Positions 7,683-15,818 of a stretch of 64,000 bases of DNA are shown piece by piece. The stretch comes from Pseudonocardia sp. T1-2H (GTDB lineage Bacteria; Actinomycetota; Actinomycetes; Mycobacteriales; Pseudonocardiaceae). The DNA lies in NCBI RefSeq assembly GCF_038039215.1, contig NZ_JBBPCL010000001.1, positions 1 through 64,000 of the forward strand. Direction: 5' to 3'. Below the pieces are notes generated by a model. That model had not been told where the DNA came from. It did no database searches and worked only from the letters and a program-made list of their open reading frames with translations. The translations under genes and the position numbers were made by a program. The number at the start of each line of letters is the position of its first letter. Position 1 is the first letter of the stretch.

Positions 7683-8393
7683 TTACGAACCGGAAACCCT
7701 GTTCTCCTTCTCGCGGGAACTCGTCACTCTCCGAAACATGGTGCGTGTACGAGGCTTTTGCGTCTCGGTCGTTGCTAACTCTGGGTGTCTGGCAAGCCAG
7801 TCCTTCTCGTCCTTATCGGACTGGGCGATCTCATCGGCATAAATGATGTCCCGATACTCTGCATCCAGATCTTGTAAGGCAGCCGCGATCCGGACCATGG
7901 CGGTTGGCCTACTCGGCAGCTCGGCGCCACTGGCGCACGCGGCCAGAACCTCCCTGGCATATGCGACAGCGGCCCGGGAGATCGAGTAGGGCTGCCAGTA
8001 GAAGTGGCCCATGTGGTAAAGCGATCCCGACTCGTGAAGAGCTTCCAGGGAGAATTCAACCTCCTTGCGGACGGCGGTCGGGAGGTACAGGAGCTCAAGG
8101 TGGAGTTGATCGCGGATTAAACTGGTCTCCGAGGCGTAGGCGGTCGACTCCTCGCCCTCGAGACGATCTGCACGCATCTGCCGATGGTCGAGATCGGTCA
8201 GGAGCGCGCTTGCCCGCTGAGCAGCGGTGACTTCTCGGGCACGCGCTTCCTTGGATCGCTCAGACGCAACTGTCCGTCTGTGTTGGCGACCACCTGCCGC
8301 AAGTGTTGTCACAGACCCGACGATCGCCCCGACGAGTCCCGATCCGGCGGTGATCATCGCAGTTACCGTCGCGGGGTCCACAGATTCGGACAC
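7683..8393 (-). CDS. Membrane-anchored hypothetical protein, 236 aa
   Basis: GTG start at 8393. A hydrophobic Gly/Ala/Val segment at about 11-33 forms an N-terminal anchor, followed by a charged helical region (EARAREVTAAQR) and a soluble domain I cannot assign. The C-terminus is rich in Lys and Arg. Base use is less GC-rich than the chromosomal genes. It is divergent from the TcmP gene across a 306-bp gap. Small anchored proteins with a helical cytoplasmic domain are common in mobile-element cargo, but nothing shows what it does. Confidence 0.65.
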   Translation of the reverse strand: MSESVDPATVTAMITAGSGLVGAIVGSVTTLAAGGRQHRRTVASERSKEARAREVTAAQRASALLTDLDHRQMRADRLEGEESTAYASETSLIRDQLHLELLYLPTAVRKEVEFSLEALHESGSLYHMGHFYWQPYSISRAAVAYAREVLAACASGAELPSRPTAMVRIAAALQDLDAEYRDIIYADEIAQSDKDEKDWLARHPELATTETQKPRTRTMFRRVTSSREKENRVSGS

Positions 8394-8699
8394 TACGGTG
8401 AGGTAGATGAGCTACGCGCGGCGGCCGGCCATAGGCCGCCTTATCTTCTCGTCCTCTCCAAGAGTCACGACCGTGCCGACCGCCTCAACCCCGCTGCGCG
8501 CCCCGGCGCCGACCCTGGCCGGTCGTTCGCAGGAGCTGTCACTCCAGTGTCAAGGAGCGGGGCAGCGTCGAGGTGTCCGGCGCCAGGGGCCAAGCTCACA
8601 GTCAGCCTGAACGGAGCGGGGTGGATCAGTAACGCCGCGTGGTCGGGGAGCGAGTTCCCCATGCAGACCACGACGAGCATGCGAGGGTGCGCCCACACG
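8394..8699. other. Divergent intergenic region
   Basis: This 306-bp gap separates the leftward membrane-protein gene from the rightward TcmP gene and should hold both promoters. A short hairpin (GGGGA...TCCCC, 8645-8660) lies near the TcmP start. I see no gene or clear promoter boxes. Confidence 0.4.
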
Positions 8700-9821
8700 A
8701 TGGCAAGTACCGACGATACCGACGGCGACGACGACACCGTCTGGGAGCTGAAGCCTCACACCGAGGCCAAGCACCGGCTGCTGACAGGATACTTGAAAGC
8801 TTGGTTCCCCGTCCTGAGCCGGTGGAACGATCGCATCGTTTTCCTGGATGGCTTCGCTGGGCCAGGAATTTACAAGGGTGGGGAACCGGGCTCACCTACG
8901 CAGGCTTTGGGTGTCCTACTTGATCACACCTACGGGGCTGCAATGACGAACAAAAAGTTCGTCTTCATCTTCAACGAGGACAAACCCAGGCGCCACGCAA
9001 GACTGACCGAAGTTGTCGATGCTTTCATGGCTGAGCACCAGCCTTGGCCAGCGAATGTGGAAGTCTCTGTCCAAGGCGACAAGTTCGAAGACCTCGCGGA
9101 GGGCATTCTCGCCTACCTCGACGAGCAGAAGGCGCACCTCGCGCCCACCTTCGCCTTCATTGACCCGTTCGGCGTCAAAGGCCTGCCGATGGATTTGCTA
9201 CGTCGCTTCTTGTCATTCGAGAAGTGTGAGCTGTTGGTGTACTTCGACTTCAACACGGTTAACAGGTTCGCGAATGCTGGAAATATCGATCCCAGGCTAG
9301 AGGAACTGTTCGGTACGGACCTTTTCAAGCAGGCGAAGGGACTTTCCGGGGCCGAACGTAAGGCTTTCCTGCATGATCTCTATCAAGCGCAACTTACGGA
9401 CGTCTGTGGATTCCCGCTCGTCAAAAGCTTCGAGATGATCAACGAGACCGGTCACACCGGCTACTTCCTCTTCTACGGCACCCGAAACATCAAGGGCCTG
9501 GAGATTATGAAGGATGTGATGTGGCGTGTCGACCCGGGCGGCGGGCAAAGGTTCTCTGACAAGCTCGCAGGCCTGGATGTCCTCTTCGAAGACGAGGTCG
9601 ACACCCGACCTTTACAGAGGGATATGGCTCAGCACTTCCGTGGACAGACGGTCACAGTCGAGACCCTCGAGCACTACATCCTCATCGACACGCCTTATGC
9701 TCTGAAGCACCTGAAGAAGTTGACATTAAAACCGATGCAGATGGCAGGGGGTATAACCAGTCCGAATCAGAAAAAGCGGAACACTTACCCCCCTGGGACG
9801 CTGATCGAGTTCAGGTCTTGA
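8700..9821 (+). CDS. tcmP: Three-Cys-motif partner protein TcmP
   Basis: A 373-residue protein of the TcmP family, which occurs next to Gp37/Gp68-like three-Cys-motif proteins. The N-terminal block FLDGFAGPG (about 48-56) resembles motif I of SAM-dependent methyltransferases, and FAFIDPFG (about 151-158) resembles their catalytic-loop motif; an amino- or nucleic-acid methyltransferase fold is plausible but unproven. Start ATG 8700 is chosen because a GAGGG lies about 10 bases upstream and the family domain begins soon after; longer starts add unlikely sequence. It runs tail-to-tail with the Gp37/Gp68-like gene with no bases between the stop codons. Moderate GC suggests lateral transfer. Confidence 0.85.
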   Translation: MASTDDTDGDDDTVWELKPHTEAKHRLLTGYLKAWFPVLSRWNDRIVFLDGFAGPGIYKGGEPGSPTQALGVLLDHTYGAAMTNKKFVFIFNEDKPRRHARLTEVVDAFMAEHQPWPANVEVSVQGDKFEDLAEGILAYLDEQKAHLAPTFAFIDPFGVKGLPMDLLRRFLSFEKCELLVYFDFNTVNRFANAGNIDPRLEELFGTDLFKQAKGLSGAERKAFLHDLYQAQLTDVCGFPLVKSFEMINETGHTGYFLFYGTRNIKGLEIMKDVMWRVDPGGGQRFSDKLAGLDVLFEDEVDTRPLQRDMAQHFRGQTVTVETLEHYILIDTPYALKHLKKLTLKPMQMAGGITSPNQKKRNTYPPGTLIEFRS

Positions 9822-10577
9822 TCACACGGCGACTGAACTGCGCTGCTCGGGATACTCGCTCCAGAGTCGACCGTCGAGGGTTCGTCCGCCAGCCTTCGGT
9901 GTGTGGCCACCCCACTGCTTAAAGAAAAAGGGCACCCCCGCGTCGTTCGCGACGTCACGAAGCGAGCGGACCCAAGAAGGGTCAACAGGACGAGCCCTCG
10001 CACCGCTCTCCCCGCCAGCGATGACCCAATGGATGCCGTCAAGATTGATGCCGTCCAGCGGGCCAATCAAAGGCTCCGCTGAAATAAAACGAACGCCAGC
10101 TGGCACGGAGCGCAGGTGATCCATTCGCTTGAGTTGATCCTGGGATTCGACACTGACGCCCATCCACAGGTTGGAGGGCCAGTCAAGCTGATCGGCAAGA
10201 CGGGCGAGTCGGGAAGCTCGTTTCGTCAGCACTTGATAGGTGTGCCGCGGCGTAGCTGCGATCGTCGCGAAGACGTCCTGCACGTAGCTCAATGGCACCT
10301 TGGCGTGGAACAAGTCACTCATGCTGTTAACGAAGATGACTCGCGGCTTCGCCCACCGCAACGGCACGTCAAGGGAATCAGGATGCAGGGTCACGCCGAA
10401 GCCAGGACCAGACGTTATTTCATTGCCGTCAAGCTGGTAGCGAGCTTGGCCCATCGCCTTCAGTCGCCCAGCAAGTTTTAGGGCGTAACAGTTGTCGCAG
10501 CCAGCGCTGATTTTGTCGCAGCCCGTCGTGGGGTTCCACGTCGCTTCGGTCCACTCGATCGAGCTACTTTGCGCCAT
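9822..10577 (-). CDS. Gp37/Gp68-family three-Cys-motif protein (DUF5131)
   Basis: 251 residues. The diagnostic cluster lies near the N-terminus: Cys20, Cys27 and Cys30 in CDKISAGCDNC. This resembles a relaxed radical-SAM or iron-sulfur binding site, and the family is often described as radical-SAM-like. Later conserved-looking blocks are IFVNSMSDLFH, GVSVES and GGESG, consistent with a TIM-barrel core. First described in mycobacteriophage gp37/gp68, it is usually paired with TcmP, which is directly convergent here. Its substrate is unknown. A perfect palindrome lies 27-44 bases upstream of the start. Confidence 0.85.
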   Translation of the reverse strand: MAQSSSIEWTEATWNPTTGCDKISAGCDNCYALKLAGRLKAMGQARYQLDGNEITSGPGFGVTLHPDSLDVPLRWAKPRVIFVNSMSDLFHAKVPLSYVQDVFATIAATPRHTYQVLTKRASRLARLADQLDWPSNLWMGVSVESQDQLKRMDHLRSVPAGVRFISAEPLIGPLDGINLDGIHWVIAGGESGARARPVDPSWVRSLRDVANDAGVPFFFKQWGGHTPKAGGRTLDGRLWSEYPEQRSSVAV

Positions 10578-11171
10578 CTTGAGAGCTTACAGATGCAGAC
10601 GGTATCGAACAAGTGTTCGATGAGTGTTTGGCAACTTTGCGTCGAACGGTTCGGTCCGTCGGTGACCTGCATACCGTCTACGGCTGACGGCTCTACCCTA
10701 CCCAGCGCAAGCTGATGGTCGCTGACGAGCTGCATGTCCGGGCGCATGTCCCAGTTGTCAGTGCGTCGACAACGGTGTCGAGGGCGGGGGCGGACGCCAT
10801 GTCGGCAGTCTGTCGAGCGGGCTCAGGAGCGTGGCGCGCGATCGTCAATCGTTCGTCAGAGCGCCCACCAACAGCGACAGACGGCGAGGACTGGCGAAGG
10901 CCATCCCCGCAGGTCGGATCGGGTGTAGACCGGAATGCCGCAGGTAGGCGCGACCTGCGGATTCGTTCCGGTTCAACGTCTGGCCCTCGCCGGGCAGGCA
11001 TGTCTCCGGGATGGCGCTCCAGGGGCACTCTGAGGGCGTGGCACGGCACGTCAGGGATGCAGCAACCGACAGCAACCAGTGTCGCAACCCGGCCCGCTCA
11101 GCTCGTCCGCAGGCGGACGCCGATGAACGCCTGAGCAGCCAGGGAGCGGCGGGACCAGGGCGCCAGCACAC
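10578..11171. other. Gene-poor stretch before the attachment-site scar
   Basis: About 590 bases without a credible gene. It begins with the promoter region and palindrome of the Gp37/Gp68-like gene. The remainder shows no protein-like frame; minus-strand frames such as AEGFEPPDPFGTLAFK are read through the tRNA-Ser scar and are artefacts. Confidence 0.5.
10604..10621. promoter_or_regulatory. Perfect palindrome ATCGAACA-AG-TGTTCGAT, candidate operator
   Basis: Two 8-base arms, exact reverse complements, are separated by two bases. It lies 27-44 bases upstream of the Gp37/Gp68-like start, where a repressor would block transcription. The motif resembles SOS-type GAAC...GTTC boxes of actinobacterial LexA sites (GAACAnnTGTTC is present), so DNA-damage control is a specific possibility. 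Confidence 0.55.
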
Positions 11172-11227
11172 CTTGAAAGCGAGAGTCCCGAAAGGGTCCG
11201 GGGGTTCGAATCCCTCCGCTTCCGCCA
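11172..11227 (+). other. tRNA-Ser(TGA)-like 3' half, attachment-site copy A
   Basis: The sequence begins in the anticodon loop (CTTGAAA, anticodon TGA) and continues through the 3' anticodon stem, a variable arm (CCCGAAAGGG), the T-arm (loop TTCGAAT) and acceptor CGCTTCC-G-CCA. The 5' half (GGAAGCG, D-arm, matching anticodon stem) is missing, so this is an integration scar, not a tRNA gene. It lies 2 bases from the integrase stop codon on the opposite strand, the classic att-int arrangement. Confidence 0.8.
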
Positions 11228-11229
11228 GG

Positions 11230-11745
11230 TCACGGCGCTGTCGGCCGATCATGGTTCGTCTCGATGGTCGGCCTGACATCAACCGGTGGCATCAACCCGG
11301 CCGAAACCGCCTCCCCGAGCTGGGCCAGTGCTGCGACCTTTTCGGTCAGGTCTCCGTGCGCGTAGACCATCATCGTGACCTTGATGTCGCTGTGGCCGGC
11401 GATCTCGCGGACCACGTGCGGGGGCACGCCGAGGGCGAGCAGCAAGGACACGGCGGTGTGCCGCAGGTCGTGGAAGCGCAACGTTCCGAGGCCGGCTGCC
11501 TCACGGACGTCGTGCCAGTACTTGACCAGCGTGTAGGGCGACATCGGCCGGCCCTGCCGGGTGGCGAACACGAACCCGGAGTCCTCCCATTTCTCACCGG
11601 CGTCGGCCCGTTCGGCGTCCTGGCGCTTCTGGTGCACGCGCAGCGCCGAGACCACGACGTCGGGCAACGGGATCACCCGCCGGGGCGCCCGGGTCTTCGG
11701 TGGCTGGAGGCTCTGCCTATGTCTTGTTCTGCACGACGCCGGCAA
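11230..11745 (-). pseudogene. Tyrosine integrase, C-terminal fragment
   Basis: The catalytic C-terminal half of a phage-type tyrosine recombinase. HDLRHT, then GHSD and the nucleophile region MMVYAH, supply the box-II His/Arg and Tyr residues; the first catalytic Arg is absent from this piece. Protein-like sequence begins near 11710 (LQPPKTRAPRRVIPLPD). An intact integrase of this class is about 380-450 aa, so more than half is missing or displaced. A middle fragment of a similar integrase survives at 12040-12255. It should be inactive. It sits beside attachment copy A. Confidence 0.8.
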
Positions 11746-11890
11746 CGGGGAGGAGATCCCGCTCCAGAAGGGCGTACGCCTCGGCGAGGTCGCGGACTCC
11801 TGCCGGGCTGTTGCCCACGTTCGGTGCTGCCTTGATGATCGCGTTGAGGATGGCTTCGTGGGCCTGCTCGCTGAGACTCTGATCGGCCAT
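11717..11890 (-). CDS. Small hypothetical protein, 57 aa, inside the integrase wreck
   Basis: From ATG 11890 this reads as a compact helical protein (MADQSLSEQAHEAILNAI...) with alternating charged and hydrophobic residues, unlike the random frames around it. The last residues (VVQNKT) may come from the integrase frame, so the tail could be chimeric. It separates the two integrase fragments, implying insertion or rearrangement. Short proteins of this look occur widely in actinobacteria without known function. Confidence 0.45.
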   Translation of the reverse strand: MADQSLSEQAHEAILNAIIKAAPNVGNSPAGVRDLAEAYALLERDLLPVAGVVQNKT

Positions 11891-12476
11891 GGGAGTCGAC
11901 GCTACCCGCCCGCACCAGCAGGAGCACCGGGATCGGTGATCGTGCGTCGCAGAGTTGCAGGCGGATGTCCTGACCACAACCGTGAGATCAACCCGACCGC
12001 TACCTGTCGAACGCAGACAGACACGCCCCGTGCCGCAGACAGGCCAGGCCGAGCAGCTCGCGCCGGCGCATGCCAGCACGATCGCGCAGAGGTAGAGCGC
12101 GACAAGCGGTCATCAGCGATCTTCGCCGGCAGCTCACGAGCGGCGCCCGGGTCGGGGCCGGCGTCCACCTCGTACTCAGGGTTCGACGTTGTGACCAGCT
12201 TCGCCGGGTTCCGGCTGATCAGCTCTCGCGCACGTCGTTGGACAGCGCATTCCGCAGAACCGCGTGCCGGGCCGGGGCGGCGCTCCTGCGCGCTCGACCT
12301 TGCCGCTCCGCTCCCGGCCGGCACGCCTGGGGTGCCCGTCCGACCGGGGGTAGTCAAAATTACTGATCATCCGGCTGAGGATCTAACGCGTAGGGCTGGA
12401 TGGGCGACACACGGGCAAGGCCGGACGACCGGCCCGCCGGATCGGTCAACTGTCCCCGAGACTCGAAGGAGTCCCT
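11891..12476. other. Gene-poor stretch with integrase debris
   Basis: About 590 bases between the 57-aa gene and the DUF4234 gene. The minus strand holds the integrase middle fragment (12040-12255). The rest has no credible coding frame. The last ~100 bases should contain the promoter of the DUF4234 gene. Confidence 0.5.
12040..12255 (-). pseudogene. Tyrosine integrase, middle fragment (frameshifted)
   Basis: The minus strand reads LISRNPAKLVTTSNPEYEV, then, after a shift near 12103, VALYLCAIVLA, and after another near 12070, MRRRELLGLA. Together they match the order of an AICE integrase: end of the core-binding domain, first catalytic helix, and the box-I Arg motif. At least two frame changes separate the pieces, and the following C-terminal half lies at 11230-11710. 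This is the same or a similar decayed gene. Confidence 0.55.
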
Positions 12477-12989
12477 GTGTCGCGCCCCCAGGACCCGACG
12501 TTCCACAACTACAGCCAGCCCGGTGCTGCCCTTCCTGTCGTCGCGCCGCATGGCGGGCAGCCGATGCCGCTGGTCCCGATGGGCGCGCCGCCGACGGGCG
12601 GCCTGGTGAAGCGACGCAACCCGCTCGCCGTCTGGCTGGGCCTGCCCCTGATCACCCTCGGGATCTACTCGTTGGTCTGGTATTACAAGATCCACCGGGA
12701 AATGGCGGACGTCACCCGCAAGCCGGACGCACCGGTCGCCGGTCCGATGCTGGTGCTGCTGTTGCTGGGCTGGACCGGGATCGCGCTCCTCGTGTCGTTC
12801 TTCCGTACCGGCAACCGCATCGCGGAGGCCCAGCGCGCCGCCGGACTGGCCCAGACCTGCAACCCCTTCATCGGTCTGTTGCTCTGCTTCGTCTTCGGGC
12901 TCCAGACGGCCTATTACCAGAGCGAGTTGAACAAGATCGCGGACGCCACGTCCTCGGTGGGCGTCCGGGCTGCACCTCACTTCTCGTAA
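12477..12989 (+). CDS. DUF4234 membrane protein, 170 aa
   Basis: GTG start at 12477, 5 bases after the ribosome-binding site GAAGGAG. The N-terminus (about 45 residues) is Pro/Gly-rich and disordered. Hydrophobic segments at about 51-67, 89-107 and 130-142 are separated by short charged loops. NPLAVWLGLPLITLGIY is typical of DUF4234. It lies between the two tRNA-Ser scars, so it is probably cargo of the decayed second element, or host sequence trapped there. Function of the family is unknown. Confidence 0.8.
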   Translation: MSRPQDPTFHNYSQPGAALPVVAPHGGQPMPLVPMGAPPTGGLVKRRNPLAVWLGLPLITLGIYSLVWYYKIHREMADVTRKPDAPVAGPMLVLLLLGWTGIALLVSFFRTGNRIAEAQRAAGLAQTCNPFIGLLLCFVFGLQTAYYQSELNKIADATSSVGVRAAPHFS

Positions 12990-13025
12990 GGCGTCGAGCT
13001 GCTCGAATGCTCCCGAGGCCGGCCG

Positions 13026-13395
13026 TCAACGCGCGCTGCCGACCTCCGCCACCGGGAGAGTGAGGGACGTCGACGCGGCCGCGGCCGCGTAGTCGATGGT
13101 GCGTGGCCGGTTCGGGCGACGGGCAGCGGACACGGCGAAGACGATGCTGGACGCCGAGAAGATCGCGAGCGTGAGGCATCCCCGGGAGAACCCGGCGGCG
13201 AGGGCCTCGGCGTGTGGGGTGGCCTCCGGCGAGGGGGCTGTGATCACGTTGCTGTAGACGCCGGCGACGACGGCGGTCATGACGGCGCCGCCGACGTAAC
13301 GGGCCATGTTGGAGATGCCGGAGGCCTGGCCGACCTGCTCGGGGGTGACGCAGGAGGTGGCGATAGCCAGAACAGGCCCTGCCACCCGGTCACCT
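13026..13395 (-). pseudogene. MFS drug transporter (DHA2-like), C-terminal fragment
   Basis: The frame encodes the last two or three membrane segments of a DHA2-type efflux pump: VTPEQVGQASGISNMARYVG is the typical signature before a terminal helix, followed by a Thr/Ala-rich helix and a hydrophilic tail. The other eleven or so helices are missing; upstream sequence (toward 13480) is unrelated. The fragment ends against attachment copy B, so an insertion or deletion at that point probably removed the rest. Confidence 0.75.
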
Positions 13396-13485
13396 CGTTG
13401 AGGACGCCGCCGATCACCGATCGACACGGGCACCTTCGTAGGCCTGAGCGGCGATCCGGCGACCGGCGGCCGCAGCGACCTCGGA

Positions 13486-13532
13486 GGCGAGAGTCCCGAA
13501 AGGGGTTCGGGGGCCCGAGTCCCTGCCGGTCA
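13486..13532 (+). other. Degenerate tRNA-Ser 3'-end, attachment-site copy B
   Basis: GGCGAGAGTCCCGAAAGGG matches copy A at 11178-11196 except for the first base; after that the T-arm and acceptor are recognisable but degraded (CCCGAGT for the T loop, CGGTCA instead of the CCA end). It lies at the border between mobile-element debris and stable chromosomal genes, and its last bases coincide with the stop codon of the neighbouring gene. I read it as the far end of an old insertion. Confidence 0.6.
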
Positions 13533-14147
13533 ATGCTCCACCAACGGGTGCGGATCCCGCCCCGCCATCATCAGGAACCTGTCCCGCCACGACACGTCCG
13601 CCGGAACCGGCTCGATCGGTTCCCGGAAGATCCCGATGGACCGCCACGCCTCTGCCCGCGGTGCCGTCCCCTCCCACATCCCGCGCGCCAGCTCCTCGGT
13701 CAGCGGGCACGCCCGCGACCCCAGGTGCATCGCGATGTCGTGCGCGAGGAAGCAGCGGGCGATGTTCAGCTGCCAGAAGTAGTCCCGCGCCGCGACGTCG
13801 CCGAAGCTGCAGTGGACGATCGCGTCCCCGTCCGTCACCTCCGCGGCGGCGGCACAGGCCAGACCGGAGATGCGGGCGACGGCGGCCGCGGCGTCGGAAC
13901 CGAGCAGGTCGCCGTCGAAGCGGTCCTTGCCGACGTCCTCCATGGTCCGGCCGGCCAGCAGGTCCGGCACCCACGAATCGTCGTAGGCGTAGTGGTTGAC
14001 CAGCGGTTTCATTCGCAGGGCCAGGTCCGCACCGGGCATGTCGAACATCGCGGGGACCACGATGCGCCAGTGCTCGTGTCGGATCCGGCCGATCACCTCG
14101 ACGAGCACCTGCTCCGCCATCACGAACAGCTCAGCCTCGCGGATCAT
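13530..14147 (-). CDS. DinB/maleylpyruvate-isomerase-like metal-binding protein (TIGR03086-like)
   Basis: 205 residues of the four-helix DinB / mycothiol-dependent maleylpyruvate isomerase superfamily, common in mycothiol-making actinobacteria. Candidate metal ligands are His53 (LVNHY) and the helix CFLAHDIAMH near 131-140. Such proteins are thought to perform mycothiol-linked chemistry, but specific substrates are mostly unknown. The stop codon touches attachment copy B, so the last residues could have been altered by the insertion. Confidence 0.7.
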   Translation of the reverse strand: MIREAELFVMAEQVLVEVIGRIRHEHWRIVVPAMFDMPGADLALRMKPLVNHYAYDDSWVPDLLAGRTMEDVGKDRFDGDLLGSDAAAAVARISGLACAAAAEVTDGDAIVHCSFGDVAARDYFWQLNIARCFLAHDIAMHLGSRACPLTEELARGMWEGTAPRAEAWRSIGIFREPIEPVPADVSWRDRFLMMAGRDPHPLVEH

Positions 14148-14366
14148 CCGACCTCCTCGTCGCAGTCGGCTGAGCGTGGCACGGCGTCGTCGACGCTGAC
14201 TACGGAGATCTCACACCTGCGACACCTCGACCTCCTCCGAGATGCCCGACGCACGCGACGCGAGAAGGGGGAGGGACGACGGCCCGGCATCCTGCTGCCC
14301 CGGATCGTCGACGACCTCCTGCACACGCCCGGCGACGTCGGCCGCGACCGAGACCGGGCCCGGTGC

Positions 14367-14819
14367 TCAGGTGGCGCGGAGCGTCTCGACGACCTTCGCG
14401 ACCCGACGGGCGCGGGTCGCGTCGGTCTTCGCGCCCTCGACGGACAGGGTGTGCCGGCGCTGGTTGCTGTGGCTGAGCGCGTCGAACGCCGCGCGGGCGG
14501 CCGGCTCCGCGTCCAGCGCGGCCGCCAGGTCCGCCGGCACCTCGACGACGCGGGGCGCGGTGTCCAGCTCCAGCTCGACGTCCGCCGCGTCCCCCGCGGA
14601 GAGCCCCGCGGCGGTGCGGTTCTCGGCGCTGAGCGGCAGCAGGTAGCGCCCGCCCATCACTGCGACGGTGCTCCGGTAGGTGTGCCCGCCGACGGTCACG
14701 GTGACGGCGGGCCGCTTCCCGGCCCCCAGCGCGTCGACGACCTCGGGCGGGACCTCGAAACCGGTGGCGGTCCTGCCGCCGAGCTCCACGGTCGTCGAGA
14801 AGCGGGTGGTTCCGGCCAT
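14367..14819 (-). CDS. DUF1905 / YdeI-like protein, 150 aa
   Basis: The N-terminal ~90 residues (FSTTVELGG...FEVPPEVVDALGAGKRPAVTVTVGG) form the DUF1905 beta-barrel. The C-terminal part (PADLAAALDAEPAARAAFDALSHS...) is the helical bacteriocin-protection/YdeI motif that ends in an Arg/Lys-rich helix. Start ATG 14819 fits the domain; longer frames into the upstream gene are noise. It lies 150 bp downstream of the DUF2236 gene on the same strand. No biochemical role is established. Confidence 0.8.
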   Translation of the reverse strand: MAGTTRFSTTVELGGRTATGFEVPPEVVDALGAGKRPAVTVTVGGHTYRSTVAVMGGRYLLPLSAENRTAAGLSAGDAADVELELDTAPRVVEVPADLAAALDAEPAARAAFDALSHSNQRRHTLSVEGAKTDATRARRVAKVVETLRAT

Positions 14820-14968
14820 GGGGCTGTGTCCTCTCGGAGGCGGGACCTGCGAGTATGCCGTGATCGTCAGGCGGAGCGGCGGTGGCGCAGCGAATCGAGC
14901 GCGTAGGAGCCCGGGCGTGCCTCCCGGATCGTGATCTCGGCAGAGGAGACCGGCGACCGGGCCCGAAC

Positions 14969-15778
14969 TCATCGCGCCGCGCGCACCAGCCGTCGGGCCC
15001 GCTGGATCTCCGGCGGCGCCGGGACGTCCGGCAGCACCGCGGTCGCGGTCCGGAGGCCCCGCAGGACCAGGGACGACCCGAGATCGGTCGTCGGCAGTCC
15101 GGGCAGCTTGTACAGGCGCCGGGCCCAGCGGGGAAGGGTCGCGAAACCGAGCGTCGACACCGTGGAGATCAACACCTTCGCCTGTGCCGGAGCCTCGCCG
15201 CGCGGCAGGAAGAGGTTCTGCGCGGCCCGCCTCGCCTCGTCCGTGAGGTACAGCTCCGGGCGGACGCGCCGGAAGTAGTCCCGCAGCTCCGCCCGGCTCG
15301 CGGGCACGTCGGCGGGGTCCAGGCCGACGACCTCCGCGGCCCGCACGTTCTCCGCGACGTACGTGTCCGCCTCGGCGCCGCCGACGAGCCCGGCCCGGCG
15401 GGCGATGTCCAGGTAGGAGTCGATCTCGGCGCAGTGCACCCACAGCAGCCCGTCCCGGGAGTCGATGCGGAACGTCTCGCCGGTGTCCGGGTCGAACCCC
15501 CGGAGCTTGCCGTGCAGCGCCCGGACCCGGGCCGCCGCGAGCTCGACCTCGGCGAGCGACCCGAACGTCCGGGTGCCGACGAACTCCACCGTCCGCTCGA
15601 ACCGGCTCCACGCCTTCTTCGGGTCGAACAGCGCCGAGTTCTGGTAGGTCCCGCGCATCACCCGGGGATGCAGGGCCTGAAGCAGCAGCGCCCGCATCCC
15701 GGCGACCCACAGGACCGGCTCCAGATGGACGCGCCAGGTGACGGAGTCCGGCCCGAAGAGCCCGTGATCGGCTGTCAT
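14969..15778 (-). CDS. DUF2236 / MpaB-like oxygenase family protein, 269 aa
   Basis: Member of the DUF2236 family (ER-bound oxygenase MpaB-like, related to latex-clearing proteins) abundant in mycolic-acid actinobacteria and relatives. Recognisable blocks are WRVHLEPVLWVAG and LLLQALHPRVMRG at the N-terminus and the helix LLWVHCAEIDSYL, whose His may help bind heme. 269 aa is the usual size. It is 40 bases downstream of the amidase gene on the same strand and may share its transcript. Substrate unknown. Confidence 0.85.
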   Translation of the reverse strand: MTADHGLFGPDSVTWRVHLEPVLWVAGMRALLLQALHPRVMRGTYQNSALFDPKKAWSRFERTVEFVGTRTFGSLAEVELAAARVRALHGKLRGFDPDTGETFRIDSRDGLLWVHCAEIDSYLDIARRAGLVGGAEADTYVAENVRAAEVVGLDPADVPASRAELRDYFRRVRPELYLTDEARRAAQNLFLPRGEAPAQAKVLISTVSTLGFATLPRWARRLYKLPGLPTTDLGSSLVLRGLRTATAVLPDVPAPPEIQRARRLVRAAR

Positions 15779-15818
15779 CCTCCCAGCACAGCACTCCGGA
15801 GCCGCCGCCGCGAGACGA

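Noticed and set aside
11172..11227. A complete tRNA-Ser gene
   Set aside because: The 5' acceptor strand, D-arm and 5' anticodon stem are missing; only the 3' half is present.
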